Positions 44,541 through 54,029 are shown, counted from the first letter of the stretch. The stretch is DNA of 64,000 nt from an uncultured Ruminococcus sp. (GCA_900543145.1 UQPZ01000005.1:150918-214917), one strand, 5' to 3'. The notes: generated from the letters alone by a model not told the origin. Numbers and translations: made by a program.

Positions 44541-45812
44541 CTACGACCTGTAATCACCGTTTATCTTAACATATTCATAGGTCAGGTCGCAGCCCCAGGC
44601 AGTGGCGGAAACATCGCCCTGTTTAAGGTCGATAAGAATTTCGATCTCGTCCTTTGAAAGGATTTCAGCAGCCTTTTCCTCATCGAATGCAAGACCAAAA
44701 CCGTTATCGCAAACCTTTATTTTTCCTGCCTCTGAAGCGTAAAAAACATCAGCCTTAGTTACATCGCAGTCGGTTTCTGCATAGCCAGCCGCACAAAGTA
44801 TACGTCCGCAGTTTGCGTCAGCACCGAACATTGCACATTTCACCAAAGGTGAACGGATAATGCTTTTTGCAACGATAATAGCAGTATCAAGGTCGGGTGC
44901 GGAGGAGCAGATACAGGTAAGCAGCTTTGAAGCTCCCTCTCCGTCCTTTGCGAGAAGTCTGGTAATATTCATCATAACAATATAAAGCGCCTGTTTAAAG
45001 CATTCGTAATCACTGCCCTCGCAGGTTATCTCTTTATTTCCTGCAAGTCCGTCCGACATAACCATGCACATATCGTTGGTAGACTGATCTCCGTCGACCG
45101 AAAGACAGTTGTAGGTTACTTTGACTACCTCTGAAAGCGCCTTTTGCAGCATATCAACAGAAATCGCACAGTCCGTAGTAATGAAGTTCAGCGTTGTAGC
45201 CATATTCGGGTGGATCATTCCGCTGCCCTTTCCCATTCCTCCAAGACGGCATATCCTTCCGTCAAGCTCAAACTCTACCGCGACCTCCTTTTTAAAGGTA
45301 TCGGTAGTCATAATAGCCTCGGCGGCTCTTACGTTTCCGTCATACGAAAGACCCATAACAAGCTCGTTCATTGCGTTTTCTATCGGCTCTATCGGCAGTA
45401 TCTGTCCGATCACGCCCGTTGAAGCCACAATTACCTCCTCAGGCGTTATGCCTAATGCTCCTGCTGTAAGACGGCACATTTTCTCCGCCTTTTCCTCGCC
45501 GTCAGGATTGCAGGTATTGGCGTTCTTGGAATTTACAATGACTGCCCTCGCCTTTCCTCCCGTTGCCGCAAGGTTCTTCTTTGTAACAACAACAGGTGCG
45601 CCCTTGACCTTATTCTGAGTATAAACCCCCGCCGCATTGCACATTACGTCTGAAACTATTATTCCAAGATCGTTTTTGCCGTTTGACAGCGGATTTCCGT
45701 TTCCGTCAGATACTGCTGGCTTTTTTATGCCGCAGTAAAGACCGTTTGCCTTAAATCCCTTCGCAGCGCAGACGCCGCCGTCTATATATTTGTATCCGTC
45801 AAAATTCTTCAT
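44541..45812 (-). CDS. argJ: Bifunctional ornithine acetyltransferase / N-acetylglutamate synthase
   Basis: A 423-aa enzyme that recycles the acetyl group from acetylornithine to glutamate, giving the cyclic arginine pathway. The self-cleavage site is in GSGMIHPNMATTLNF, where the Thr after Ala becomes the nucleophile of the beta chain. Other motifs are SVDGDQSTND and GADANCGRI. Bifunctional versus ornithine-only activity cannot be settled from sequence by eye; no separate argA is in the window. GAGGG precedes the ATG. Confidence 0.94.
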   Translation of the reverse strand: MKNFDGYKYIDGGVCAAKGFKANGLYCGIKKPAVSDGNGNPLSNGKNDLGIIVSDVMCNAAGVYTQNKVKGAPVVVTKKNLAATGGKARAVIVNSKNANTCNPDGEEKAEKMCRLTAGALGITPEEVIVASTGVIGQILPIEPIENAMNELVMGLSYDGNVRAAEAIMTTDTFKKEVAVEFELDGRICRLGGMGKGSGMIHPNMATTLNFITTDCAISVDMLQKALSEVVKVTYNCLSVDGDQSTNDMCMVMSDGLAGNKEITCEGSDYECFKQALYIVMMNITRLLAKDGEGASKLLTCICSSAPDLDTAIIVAKSIIRSPLVKCAMFGADANCGRILCAAGYAETDCDVTKADVFYASEAGKIKVCDNGFGLAFDEEKAAEILSKDEIEILIDLKQGDVSATAWGCDLTYEYVKINGDYRS

Positions 45813-45832
45813 TTTACAACCCTCGTTCGTTA

Positions 45833-46486
45833 TTAGTATTGCTTCGTCTGAAAAACGTTTGAATAAACTGTTCTTTGCTTCGGCTTTATATTATTAACTG
45901 CAAACAGCTGTGAAACGGTAACAAAGCCGAAGCCCCGTTTCAGCATTTCAGGTATTATTATATCAAGCGCTTCTACTGTAGCATAATTATTTTCCATATC
46001 GTGAAGCAGGATAATATCTCCGTCTTTTACGCTGTCAAGTATTCTCTCCGCTCTTTCCTGAGCCGAAACTCTGTCCTCCCAGTCCTCTGCGCCTATTCCT
46101 GCGATAAACGGCAGGTCGATATTATCAAAAAGCTTATCGTTTACCGCAATATACGGCGGTCTGAAAAAACGTGGTTTATCTCCGATAACGTCGTAAATCT
46201 TCTGCGAGGTCGATCCAATATCATTTTTTATCTCCTCGGCGGTCATTTTGGTCATATCGGCGTGAGAGAACGAATGATTACCTATTTCACAGCCTGCGCA
46301 AAAAGCGTTTTTCATGACCTCTGCCGACTCAGGAACTATATTGCTTCCCACCGCAAAAAACGAACCGAGTATATTATATTTCAAAAGCTTCTCCAGAACC
46401 AGCGGAGTTATTGCCGTATTAGGGCCGTCGTCAAAGGTAAGCGCAGCAGTTTTCCTTGCGCTCGCAGCATAATTTTCGCCTTTCAT
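45833..46486 (-). CDS. Polysaccharide deacetylase (NodB family)
   Basis: A 217-aa protein with the NodB motifs TFDDGPN, IGNHSFSHADM (metal histidines), RFFRPPY and ILLHDM. It would remove acetyl groups from peptidoglycan or another glycan. Unusually, the catalytic domain starts almost at residue 13 and I see no signal peptide or membrane anchor. Its ATG overlaps the last codon of the preceding broken membrane gene (ATGA), so the two were translated together. It ends 20 bases before argJ. Confidence 0.88.
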   Translation of the reverse strand: MKGENYAASARKTAALTFDDGPNTAITPLVLEKLLKYNILGSFFAVGSNIVPESAEVMKNAFCAGCEIGNHSFSHADMTKMTAEEIKNDIGSTSQKIYDVIGDKPRFFRPPYIAVNDKLFDNIDLPFIAGIGAEDWEDRVSAQERAERILDSVKDGDIILLHDMENNYATVEALDIIIPEMLKRGFGFVTVSQLFAVNNIKPKQRTVYSNVFQTKQY

Positions 46487-47025
46487 CGTTCCAATACCTC
46501 TCTGATGTTATTCATTGAACCCTCATCATAACCGTATTTATCCATACCTTCGCCTGATATATCCCTTTCGGCTTCAGGAGCAAGCCGAGTAATCAAAGCG
46601 AGCCGTAACCTTTTCAGCTTCAGCCAGCTTATACGACCTTCCTGACGGACTGAAAACTCCGTATTTCACGACCTCATCCTCTATGACAACACAGAAATTC
46701 ACATTAAACAGCAAAAAGCACAGCAAGGAAACTGCTGAATATACGGCAGGGTGACGGTTTATACTCCTGATTATCCAGTAGCCGTCGCTGTTATTTCTGA
46801 GCCTCAGCTTAAACAACTTTGCGAAAGCTCCGACAAGCAGCATAACGACCGCAAAGATCGGAACGAAATCAGATAAAACGATTTTCCGATAACAGTCATG
46901 ATATAGTCGCCGACGGAAATAATCTCCGTCTGAATATTATCGGCTGCAAAAAACAGACCGAATATTACTGTAAGCGTAAGCGCAATAACCGCAACAGTTA
47001 GCATATCTGTCAGCCCAAAAAGCAA
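46483..47025 (-). pseudogene. Frameshifted three-helix membrane protein gene
   Basis: Three frames line up into one protein of about 180 codons: an N-terminal part with a membrane helix (TVAVIALTLTVIFGLFF), a middle part with two helices (SDFVPIFAVVMLLVGAFAK and YSAVSLLCFLLFNVNF), and an acidic tail (APEAERDISGEGMDKYGYDEG) that ends in a TGA overlapping the deacetylase ATG. The first shift is near an A4 run about 46885, the second about 46600. It is either a genuine pseudogene or carries sequencing errors. Confidence 0.65.
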
Positions 47026-47056
47026 TAATTACATATCAAGCGTTATAAATAGCGTA

Positions 47057-48001
47057 TCAAAGTCCCTCAGATTCGTCAATCCCCAGCATTATATTCATAT
47101 TCTGAACCGCCGCTCCGCTTGCTCCCTTGCCGAGATTGTCAAGTCTTGAGCAAAGCAGTATCTGCTCGTCGTTTCCGCAGACGAATATCTGCATATCGTT
47201 AGTTCCGGCAAGTGTATTTGCTGCTAAGAATCCGTCCGAAAGAGTTTCTTTGCCGCCAAGCTCCATAACCTTGACAAAACGCTGTCCCTCATAGTGAGCC
47301 GACATAATTTCGTGAATGTCCGCAGGCGTGTAATTCTTATTCAGCGCTCTTGAGATCAGCGGAACGGTTACGACCATTCCCTTGTAATAGTCGTCAACTA
47401 TCGGGTTGAACATCGGCTTGTATTTAAGTCCGCAAACCGCCTGCATTTCCGGCAGATGCTTATGAGTCTGCCCCAACGCATACTGACGGGGGGAATACAT
47501 TTCAGCAGTCTTTCCCTCTCCCTCCATTGCGGCGATCATTTTCTTTCCTCCTCCGCTGTAGCCCGAAACCGCATGAGCGGTCAGAGGATAATCCTCCGGA
47601 AAGACCCCCGCCTGAACCAAAGGATATACTAAGCTTATAAAGCCGCTTGCATAGCAGCCCGGATTTGCTACTCTTTTGGATCCTGCAATATTCTCTCTGT
47701 GCTCGGCCGAAAGCTCGGGAAAGCCGTAATCCCACGCAGGATCTGTTCTGTGAGCAGTCGAAGCGTCGATTATTCTTACGTTCGGATTTTCAGCAAGCCT
47801 TACCGCCTCGACAGCCGCTGCGTCCGGCAGGCAGAGAAAGGTAATATCCGATTCGTTGATAAGGCGTTTTCTCTCGTTTACGTCCTTGCGCTTATCCTCG
47901 TCAATAAGCAGAATTTCAAGGTCGGAGCGGTTTTCAAGCCTTTCGACTATCTGAAGCCCTGTAGTGCCTTCCTTGCCGTCTATAAAGATCTTTGTTTTCA
48001 C
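47057..48001 (-). CDS. argC: N-acetyl-gamma-glutamyl-phosphate reductase (type 2)
   Basis: A 314-aa NADPH-dependent reductase. The active cysteine is in VANPGCYASGF, and the N-terminus KIFIDGKEGTTGLQIVERL is the nucleotide-binding part. The short length and this N-terminus fit the ArgC type 2 group. The start is a GTG at 48001 with AAGGAAATG upstream. Confidence 0.93.
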   Translation of the reverse strand: MKTKIFIDGKEGTTGLQIVERLENRSDLEILLIDEDKRKDVNERKRLINESDITFLCLPDAAAVEAVRLAENPNVRIIDASTAHRTDPAWDYGFPELSAEHRENIAGSKRVANPGCYASGFISLVYPLVQAGVFPEDYPLTAHAVSGYSGGGKKMIAAMEGEGKTAEMYSPRQYALGQTHKHLPEMQAVCGLKYKPMFNPIVDDYYKGMVVTVPLISRALNKNYTPADIHEIMSAHYEGQRFVKVMELGGKETLSDGFLAANTLAGTNDMQIFVCGNDEQILLCSRLDNLGKGASGAAVQNMNIMLGIDESEGL

Positions 48002-48006
48002 TTAAA

Positions 48007-48450
48007 TCATTTCCTTTTTTTATATTGCGATTCGTCAAGAATACTCTTGTAGCTTCTCTCCGAAAGCTGAGCCCTTGAAAGCTTTTTTGCGGTGCGTTCA
48101 GCCGATGTATAAAACTGCCTGCCTATCCCCGCTCCGAAAAACACTGCGACCGCAGTCATAACCAGAAGGTTGGGGTCAACGCTGTCAAATCCAAGCAGAA
48201 AATACGCATATACTGTAATCGCCGCTATAGGAAGTATAAAATACCATCTCAGACCATACCGTCTTGAATACCTGAACGACATATACAGCGTACCAATCGG
48301 ATAGACAAAAAGAAATCCGAGAATATCCGGTATAAGCGAACGGCTGACTTCTGTAGAAAGATAATATATTCCGTATGCAGCCGCAGACCAGATTACAATG
48401 TGAACAACCGCCGCTGCAACAGGTCTGTTATAGTCTTTAAGCTTTTTCAT
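48007..48450 (-). CDS. Small four-helix membrane protein between argH and argC
   Basis: A 147-aa protein with four predicted membrane helices (about 10-30, 40-57, 68-88 and 92-110) and a basic soluble C-terminus. The ATG at 48450 lies inside the end of argH (overlap of 14 bases) and the stop is five bases before argC, so it is tightly coupled to both. No family recognised. Confidence 0.65.
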   Translation of the reverse strand: MKKLKDYNRPVAAAVVHIVIWSAAAYGIYYLSTEVSRSLIPDILGFLFVYPIGTLYMSFRYSRRYGLRWYFILPIAAITVYAYFLLGFDSVDPNLLVMTAVAVFFGAGIGRQFYTSAERTAKKLSRAQLSERSYKSILDESQYKKRK

Positions 48451-49822
48451 CAAGCCTTGCCCTTACATATCCGATCTGCGCCCTGACGGATTCCGGAGCA
48501 GGTCCGCCTGCCGCCTTTCTCTGCATAACGCAGGTTTCAAGGCTTATAGCGTCGTAAATATCCTCATCAAAGGTGTCGCACAAAGCTTTGTAATCCTCAA
48601 GGGGCAGAGTTTCCAGCGTGAGGTTTTTCTCGATACAGGTATGAACCAAAGTCCCGGTAATTTTGTATGCGTCCCTGAACGGCAGACCCTTCTTTACAAG
48701 ATAGTCGGCACAGTCGGTAGCGTTGATAAAACCCTTTGCTGCCGCATTTCTCATATTTTCGGGAATGACCTTCATAGTTTCGATCATCGGAATAAAGGTA
48801 GTTAGACAAAGCTTAACAGTATCGACTGCGTCAAAAATTGCTTCCTTATCCTCCTGCATATCCTTGTTGTAGGCAAGTGAAAGTCCTTTCATCATAGTGA
48901 GCAAGGTAGTAAGATCGCCGTATACTCTGCCCGTCTTTCCCCTGATAAGCTCGGTTATATCAGGATTTTTCTTCTGCGGCATGATCGACGAGCCGGTAGC
49001 GTAAGCGTCGTCAAGCTCTATAAACTTGAATTCCCACGAGCACCACAGCACGATCTCCTCTGAAAATCTCGAAAGGTGCATCATAAGGATAGAGATCGCA
49101 GACGCAAGCTCTATACAGAAATCTCTGTCGGAAACGCCGTCAAGAGAATTCTGAGTAATTTCGTCAAAGCCAAGCAGATCACAGACCAGCTGCCTGTCTA
49201 TAGGGTAGGTCGTTGAAGCAAGCGCTCCGCTGCCAAGAGGCATAATATTTGTTCTCTTATATGTATCCTCCAGTCTGCCCAGATCTCTCAAAAGCATTTG
49301 AGCATACGCCGTAAGATGATGCGCAAAGGTAATCGGCTGTGCCCTCTGCAAATGCGTATAGCCGGGCATTACCGTTGTAAGATTTTTCTCCGCAAGCTTT
49401 ATCAGGGTTTCAATAAGCTCTTTTACCAGCTTTTCAATTTCCTTTATCTCGTCCTTTAGGTACATTCTCAGATCGAGTGCGACCTGATCGTTTCTTGAAC
49501 GGGCGGTATGAAGTCTTTTTCCCGCGTCGCCTATACGGGCAGTAAGCTCCGCTTCATTGAACATATGGATATCCTCGGCGTTAGGATCAAACTGAAGCCT
49601 GCCGGATTCTATATCCGCAAGTATCTCCTTCAGGCCCGCTATTATCTTCTCACTTTCTGATCTGTCTATAATACCGCATTCGCCAAGCATTTGAGCATGA
49701 GCGCAGGAGCCTTCTATATCCTGTCTGTACATTCTTGCGTCAAAGGAAATAGACGAGTTAAAATCGTTTACCCTTTCGTCAACCTCCTTTGTAAATCTTC
49801 CAGCCCACATTTTTGCCGACAT
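48437..49822 (-). CDS. argH: Argininosuccinate lyase
   Basis: A 461-aa fumarase/aspartase-superfamily enzyme that splits argininosuccinate into arginine and fumarate. It has [41 protein letters not shown] and the signature [13 protein letters not shown] hairpin separates it from the pentapeptide gene upstream. Confidence 0.95.
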   Translation of the reverse strand: MSAKMWAGRFTKEVDERVNDFNSSISFDARMYRQDIEGSCAHAQMLGECGIIDRSESEKIIAGLKEILADIESGRLQFDPNAEDIHMFNEAELTARIGDAGKRLHTARSRNDQVALDLRMYLKDEIKEIEKLVKELIETLIKLAEKNLTTVMPGYTHLQRAQPITFAHHLTAYAQMLLRDLGRLEDTYKRTNIMPLGSGALASTTYPIDRQLVCDLLGFDEITQNSLDGVSDRDFCIELASAISILMMHLSRFSEEIVLWCSWEFKFIELDDAYATGSSIMPQKKNPDITELIRGKTGRVYGDLTTLLTMMKGLSLAYNKDMQEDKEAIFDAVDTVKLCLTTFIPMIETMKVIPENMRNAAAKGFINATDCADYLVKKGLPFRDAYKITGTLVHTCIEKNLTLETLPLEDYKALCDTFDEDIYDAISLETCVMQRKAAGGPAPESVRAQIGYVRARLDEKA

Positions 49823-49956
49823 TTCAATACCATCCTTTTTCTTGTAATTGTTGTGTATTTATTCTTTACGGTCAGCCTGCATAACGAGGTCACAGCGCAG
49901 TTATGAAAAATAATCCCGCAGCGGCATACGAAGCAGCAAGCATTTAAAGTGTTTTC

Positions 49957-50000
49957 TTTAAAATATGGGCAAAATAGCTCCTCCCGGAGTTATTCTGCCC
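49957..50000 (-). terminator. Hairpin between the pentapeptide gene and argH
   Basis: Minus-strand arms GGGCAGAATAACTCC / GGAGCTATTTTGCCC (two mismatches), loop GGGA, followed by ATATTTT. It could end or attenuate the argG transcript. I see no clear promoter between it and argH. Confidence 0.55.
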
Positions 50001-50020
50001 TTACTGAAATTCAGCTGCTT

Positions 50021-50452
50021 TTATTCCTTTTCGTGCTGCTCAAGAAGCTTCTGGATATCAACACCGTTTATCTTCAGTCCGTCTATTTTACAGTCGTTGA
50101 TTTCAACATTTGAAAGATCGCAGTGGATAAATTGCGAGTTTTTCAGATCGGGATTCTTAAACTCCACATTATTCATTATTGAGCAGCCAAAGCGTGTGCA
50201 GCTCATATTTACGCCGAGAAATCTGGAGTTTACCATATACATATCGGTAAAATCCCCCTCGGTCATGCTTATATTATTAAACCTCGCATTGTCCATATTT
50301 ACGTCGTCGAAATCCGCACCCTTTAGATTTACGTTGCTGAACTTAGCTCCGCCCAGATTAACGTCCTCAAACGATGAATTCGGCAGGCTGTCGTAGGAAA
50401 TTTCCACCTTCTTATCGAAAGCCGGTTCAAACGTTTTGCTTGCGTCTGACAT
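50021..50452 (-). CDS. Pentapeptide-repeat protein
   Basis: A 143-aa protein made largely of A(D/N)LxX-type repeats (for example FSNVNLKGADFDDVNMDNARF), which fold into a right-handed beta-helix. Some members mimic DNA and protect gyrase; others have unknown roles. AAAGGGAGG precedes the ATG. It lies 62 bases after argG. Confidence 0.85.
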   Translation of the reverse strand: MSDASKTFEPAFDKKVEISYDSLPNSSFEDVNLGGAKFSNVNLKGADFDDVNMDNARFNNISMTEGDFTDMYMVNSRFLGVNMSCTRFGCSIMNNVEFKNPDLKNSQFIHCDLSNVEINDCKIDGLKINGVDIQKLLEQHEKE

Positions 50453-50514
50453 ATCAAAAACCTCCCTTTAATTGAATATACGGTTAATTGTTAACGGCTT
50501 AGCCGTATTTCGGA

Positions 50515-51738
50515 TCAGCGTCTTTTCTGATCGAGCTTCGCCTTTACCTTTATAGGCAGTCCGAACAGATTTATAAAGCCTGCGGAATCAGCCTGATTAT
50601 ATACGTTATCCTCGTCAAAGGTCGCAACCTCTTCATCGTAGAGAGTATACGGAGAAGTTACGCCGGCGTTGATTATGTTACCCTTGTAAAGCTTCAGCTT
50701 AACGTCGCCGGTAACGGTCTTCTGGGTTTCGGTAACAAATGCGCTCATAGCTTCTCTGAGAGGAGTATACCACTGACCGTTATAAACGATATCGGCAAAC
50801 TTGATTCCGAGATACTGCTTAACTCTGGCGGTTTCCTTATCAAGAGTGATCGTTTCCAGAACCTCGTGAGCGTGATAAAGAATAGCTCCGCCCGGAGTTT
50901 CATAAACGCCTCTTGATTTCATACCTACAAGACGGTTTTCAACCAGATCTGCAAGACCGATTCCGTTTGCGCCGCCAAGCTCGTTCAGCTTTGAAACAAG
51001 CTCTACTCCGTTCATTTCAACGCCGTCTACAGAGGTAGGGATCCCCTTTTCAAAATGAATAGTTACATATGTAGGCTTATCGGGAGCGTCGATAGGAGAA
51101 ACACCCATCTCAAGGAAGCCCGGCTTTTCATACTGAGGCTCATTTGCAGGATCTTCAAGGTCAAGACCCTCATGAGAAAGATGCCAGATATTCTTATCTT
51201 TTGAATAATTGGTTTCCCTGTTTATTTTAAGAGGAATATTATGAGCCTCGGCATACTCTATCTCCTGCTCTCTGGACTTAAGATCCCAGATCCTCCAGGG
51301 AGCGATTATTTCCATATCAGGAGCAAACGCCTTGATCGCAAGCTCGAAGCGCACCTGATCGTTGCCCTTTCCTGTACAGCCGTGGCAGATAGCGTCTGCG
51401 CCTTCCTTAATAGCGATTTCAGCTATTCTCTTAGCAATTATCGGACGTGCGAACGAAGTTCCCAGCATATATCTGTTTTCATAAACCGCTCCCGCCTGAA
51501 CAGTCGGATAAACGTATTCCTCGATAAACTCTTCCTTCAGATCCTCGATATAGAGCTTTGAAGCTCCCGTTTTGATCGCCTTTTCTTCAAGACCGTCAAG
51601 CTCGGTACCCTGTCCTACATCCCCGGATACGGCGATCACCTCGCAGTTATTGTAGTTTTCCTTCAGCCATGGAATAATGATCGAAGTGTCAAGACCGCCG
51701 GAATAAGCCAGAACTACCTTTTTGATTTCCTTAGCCAT
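50515..51738 (-). CDS. argG: Argininosuccinate synthase
   Basis: A 407-aa enzyme that joins citrulline and aspartate using ATP. It has the ATP-PPi loop [22 protein letters not shown] and the citrulline-binding SLGVLxxx-equivalent region [10 protein letters not shown], as in ArgG. It is the first gene of the arginine cluster, behind a consensus promoter and palindromic upstream sites. CGGAGG precedes the ATG. Confidence 0.95.
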   Translation of the reverse strand: MAKEIKKVVLAYSGGLDTSIIIPWLKENYNNCEVIAVSGDVGQGTELDGLEEKAIKTGASKLYIEDLKEEFIEEYVYPTVQAGAVYENRYMLGTSFARPIIAKRIAEIAIKEGADAICHGCTGKGNDQVRFELAIKAFAPDMEIIAPWRIWDLKSREQEIEYAEAHNIPLKINRETNYSKDKNIWHLSHEGLDLEDPANEPQYEKPGFLEMGVSPIDAPDKPTYVTIHFEKGIPTSVDGVEMNGVELVSKLNELGGANGIGLADLVENRLVGMKSRGVYETPGGAILYHAHEVLETITLDKETARVKQYLGIKFADIVYNGQWYTPLREAMSAFVTETQKTVTGDVKLKLYKGNIINAGVTSPYTLYDEEVATFDEDNVYNQADSAGFINLFGLPIKVKAKLDQKRR

Positions 51739-51806
51739 TATAAATTCCTCCGTTACAATTAATATTTATGGTAATAGTTTTTGTAATTATCAGCATTACA
51801 ATCACC

Positions 51807-51834
51807 ATTATACACCATCACTTAATAATGTCAA
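51807..51834 (-). promoter_or_regulatory. Promoter of argG
   Basis: Minus-strand TTGACA, 16 bases, TATAAT, about 70 bases before the ATG. Confidence 0.75.
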
Positions 51835-51841
51835 GTGGTTT

Positions 51842-51937
51842 TGCATAAATGTTTTATATTTATACACAATTCCAGCCGATTTTTGCATATATATAATTTT
51901 TATGCGCAATATTATACATTTTGTATGCATTTATACA
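51842..51937 (-). promoter_or_regulatory. Cluster of palindromic sites, candidate ArgR boxes
   Basis: Directly upstream of the argG -35 there are three inverted repeats built from the same half-site: TGCATAAAT/ATTTATACA (51842-51866), TTGCATA/TATGCGCAA (51883-51909) and TGTAT-N6-ATACA (51922-51937). AT-rich TNTGNAT-type palindromes are typical of ArgR boxes; the assignment to ArgR is inference. Confidence 0.55.
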
Positions 51938-52035
51938 TCGAAAATGCATAGATCCGAATCAGCGGAATAGAAGCGGATATTACGGCATATAATTAAGATA
52001 AAACAGAACCACAGGCAATTTGAACATTCAAATAA

Positions 52036-52064
52036 ATTATATCACACACCTTTCTTAAAATCAA
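52036..52064 (-). promoter_or_regulatory. Second upstream promoter facing argG
   Basis: Minus-strand TTGATT, 17 bases, TATAAT. It would give a leader of about 290 bases crossing the palindromic sites, or a small RNA. Confidence 0.5.
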
Positions 52065-52197
52065 GGGCTAAATACGTTTTATCCGAGAAAAATCAAGTTA
52101 ATGCGGAGCGTTTTTCAATTCTTCCGAATACTTTTAACGGCTTTATTTGCCTCCTGATTTTTTATACCCCCTCACTAATAGGCTAAAACAGGGCAAA

Positions 52198-52291
52198 AGT
52201 TGCATACGTTTGTGCAACTAAAAATGAAATATGTCTAAATTAATTCAAAAATCATTTATCTGCACAAAAATCTTTATGTAAAACTGTGCAG
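52198..52291. repeat. Two inverted repeats with GCA cores
   Basis: AGTTGCA-N8-TGCAACT (52198-52219) and CTGCACA-N18-TGTGCAG (52260-52291). Both lie just upstream of the promoter of the flavin reductase-like gene and may be operators or hairpins. Confidence 0.5.
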
Positions 52292-52330
52292 TATGACGAA
52301 TAAATGAACGGATTTCTTAACCCTGCGGCA

Positions 52331-52359
52331 TTGCAATTTTAAGAGCCGTATGGTATAAT
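52331..52359 (+). promoter_or_regulatory. Promoter of the flavin reductase-like gene
   Basis: TTGCAA, 17 bases, TATAAT, 67 bases before the ATG. Confidence 0.65.
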
Positions 52360-52425
52360 ATTCTACATAAAGTAAACTTAAAGCATATAAGCTTTTAATC
52401 TAAGTTCAGAAAGGGCGCGCTAAAA

Positions 52426-52974
52426 ATGAGCAGTAAAAAAAATTTTGAGGAGCTTGGTTTTACGAAGATCTCCCCCAGCATACTTGATAAAGACGATAAC
52501 GTAAATCCATTCAAAATGGTGGGCAAGGACTGGATGCTGGTAACTGCCGGAGATGAAAACGGCTGGAACACTATGACCGCTTCCTGGGGCTTTATGGGCG
52601 TAATGTGGGGTAAAAACGCAGCTGTTACAGTAATAAGACCTCAGAGATATACAAAAAAATTCATAGATAGTTCGGAATACTTTACCCTCAGCTTTTTCGG
52701 AGAGGAATACCGTTCCGCTTTGGCGTTCTGCGGAAAATACAGCGGACGTGACAAGGATAAGGCTGCTGAAACGGGACTTGTTCCTGTATTTGCAGACAAC
52801 GCCGTTTCTTTTGAGCAGGCCGAAACAATTATCGTTTGCAGAAAGCTTTACGTTCAGGATATGAAGCCTGAATGCTTTTCCGATAAGACCTGCGACGAAA
52901 AATGGTATCCGGATAAGGATTACCATACGGCGTATATCGGAGAGATAACAGCGATGTACCGCAGGGAAAAATAA
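52426..52974 (+). CDS. Flavin reductase-like (FMN split-barrel) protein
   Basis: A 182-aa protein whose N-terminal half (WMLVTAGDENGWNTMTASWG, IRPQRYTKKFIDSSEYFTLSFF) matches the flavin-reductase-like FMN-binding split barrel. It probably binds FMN and reduces flavins or a small substrate. AAGGGCGCG is a poor ribosome site, but no other start fits. It is monocistronic. Confidence 0.83.
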   Translation: MSSKKNFEELGFTKISPSILDKDDNVNPFKMVGKDWMLVTAGDENGWNTMTASWGFMGVMWGKNAAVTVIRPQRYTKKFIDSSEYFTLSFFGEEYRSALAFCGKYSGRDKDKAAETGLVPVFADNAVSFEQAETIIVCRKLYVQDMKPECFSDKTCDEKWYPDKDYHTAYIGEITAMYRREK

Positions 52975-53013
52975 TTTCTTACAGCCGCTTAATAATTTGC
53001 GGTCATATAACAT

Positions 53014-53059
53014 AAAACGGGCAAACTCAGTCAGCGCTGAGTCCGCCCGTTTTGTTTTT
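53014..53059. terminator. Bidirectional terminator between flavoprotein and spoIID-like genes
   Basis: Long stem AAAACGGGC...ACTCAG / CTGAGT...GCCCGTTTT, followed by GTTTTTG on the plus strand and by TTTTATG on the minus strand. Confidence 0.8.
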
Positions 53060-53060
53060 G

Positions 53061-54029
53061 TCAGCCTGAGAGCTTTGTGCCGGGGAAATAATGCTCAAGT
53101 ATCTCCTTATAGGTTTTTCCCTCCTTAGCAAGATAATTGGCTCCGTACTGGCTCATTCCTACAAGATGACCATAGCCCTTGGTAGTAATTATAAACTTTC
53201 CTCCGCTGTATTCTGCTTTAAAGCATGGCGACGGAAGCGAAAGCGCATTTGCAAACTGCTGACCGGTTATAAAAAAACTTTCTCCGATACCTACCGAAAG
53301 AACTGTTCCCGAGGGTGTTTTTTCATCAGGGGTTATCCATTTTTCCTCGTCAAGCCCTTTAAAATCAGCGTCAGGGAACTGAGCAGAAAGCCTTGCGGAA
53401 AGCTCCTCGGGAGTAAATTCTGTTTGCTTTTCAAAGCCTGATATTTCGGTATCCCATGAACTGTCGCATACTGTAAGATAGGGAATATCCTCTCCCCATG
53501 CATTCAGCGCAGACTCGGTCTTTCCTCCGCTTATCGCATGAAACGCCACAATAACAGGCTCGCCTTCATATTCCAATATCTCCTTTTCAACCGCTTTTAC
53601 CGCCTCGGAAACCTTTTCATAGGCGGCTTTATAATCATCTCCATAAAGCTCCTTTGCCTGCTCCTCTGTAAAATAGCTTTGATAGAGAGAGGTATCGTCG
53701 CTCATTACTGCGCCTTTAAGCTCCTTTGTCGGAGTCTCCTTTTCATTGAGCGACCTCCTTACCGCATATGTATGAGCCAGAACAGCCTGAGCTTTCAGGG
53801 TCTCAGCTTCAAAGTCGGCAGGCATCTGCGCCAGAACCGCTCCGATCATATAATCCTCCATAGATATTTCGGATACCTTATCCTCCTTTGTAAAAAGAAA
53901 TTTTACGCTGTTTCCGCCTGCGGAGGTATCCGCAGATGCCTGTCCGTTACCGCCGTTAAAAAATGCTATACACGGAACCAGAATCAGAAATACCGCAAAT
54001 ACCGCCATAAGCTGAATATGATTTTTCAT
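53061..54029 (-). CDS. spoIID: SpoIID/LytB-domain protein
   Basis: A 322-aa protein with an N-terminal membrane anchor (about 8-27) and a SpoIID domain. The core motif MPADFEAETLKAQAVLAHTYAV contains the catalytic Glu of the lytic transglycosylase, and GYGHLVGMSQYGANYLAKEGKTYKEIL is the typical C-terminal signature. SpoIID digests peptidoglycan during engulfment in spore formation, which supports a spore-forming host. GAAAGGAAG precedes the ATG. LytB-type cell-wall proteins share this domain, so the sporulation role is likely but not certain. Confidence 0.88.
   Translation of the reverse strand: MKNHIQLMAVFAVFLILVPCIAFFNGGNGQASADTSAGGNSVKFLFTKEDKVSEISMEDYMIGAVLAQMPADFEAETLKAQAVLAHTYAVRRSLNEKETPTKELKGAVMSDDTSLYQSYFTEEQAKELYGDDYKAAYEKVSEAVKAVEKEILEYEGEPVIVAFHAISGGKTESALNAWGEDIPYLTVCDSSWDTEISGFEKQTEFTPEELSARLSAQFPDADFKGLDEEKWITPDEKTPSGTVLSVGIGESFFITGQQFANALSLPSPCFKAEYSGGKFIITTKGYGHLVGMSQYGANYLAKEGKTYKEILEHYFPGTKLSG

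Larger units (their letters stand above)
51739..52425. other. 687-base intergenic region between argG and the flavoprotein gene
   Basis: No gene seen. It holds two minus-strand promoters, the palindrome cluster, two further inverted repeats near 52198-52291 and the plus-strand promoter of the next gene. Confidence 0.6.

Noticed and set aside
45121..45618. Plus-strand frame of 165 codons inside argJ
   Set aside because: It lies wholly opposite a well-supported enzyme gene and has no ribosome site; a frame shadow.
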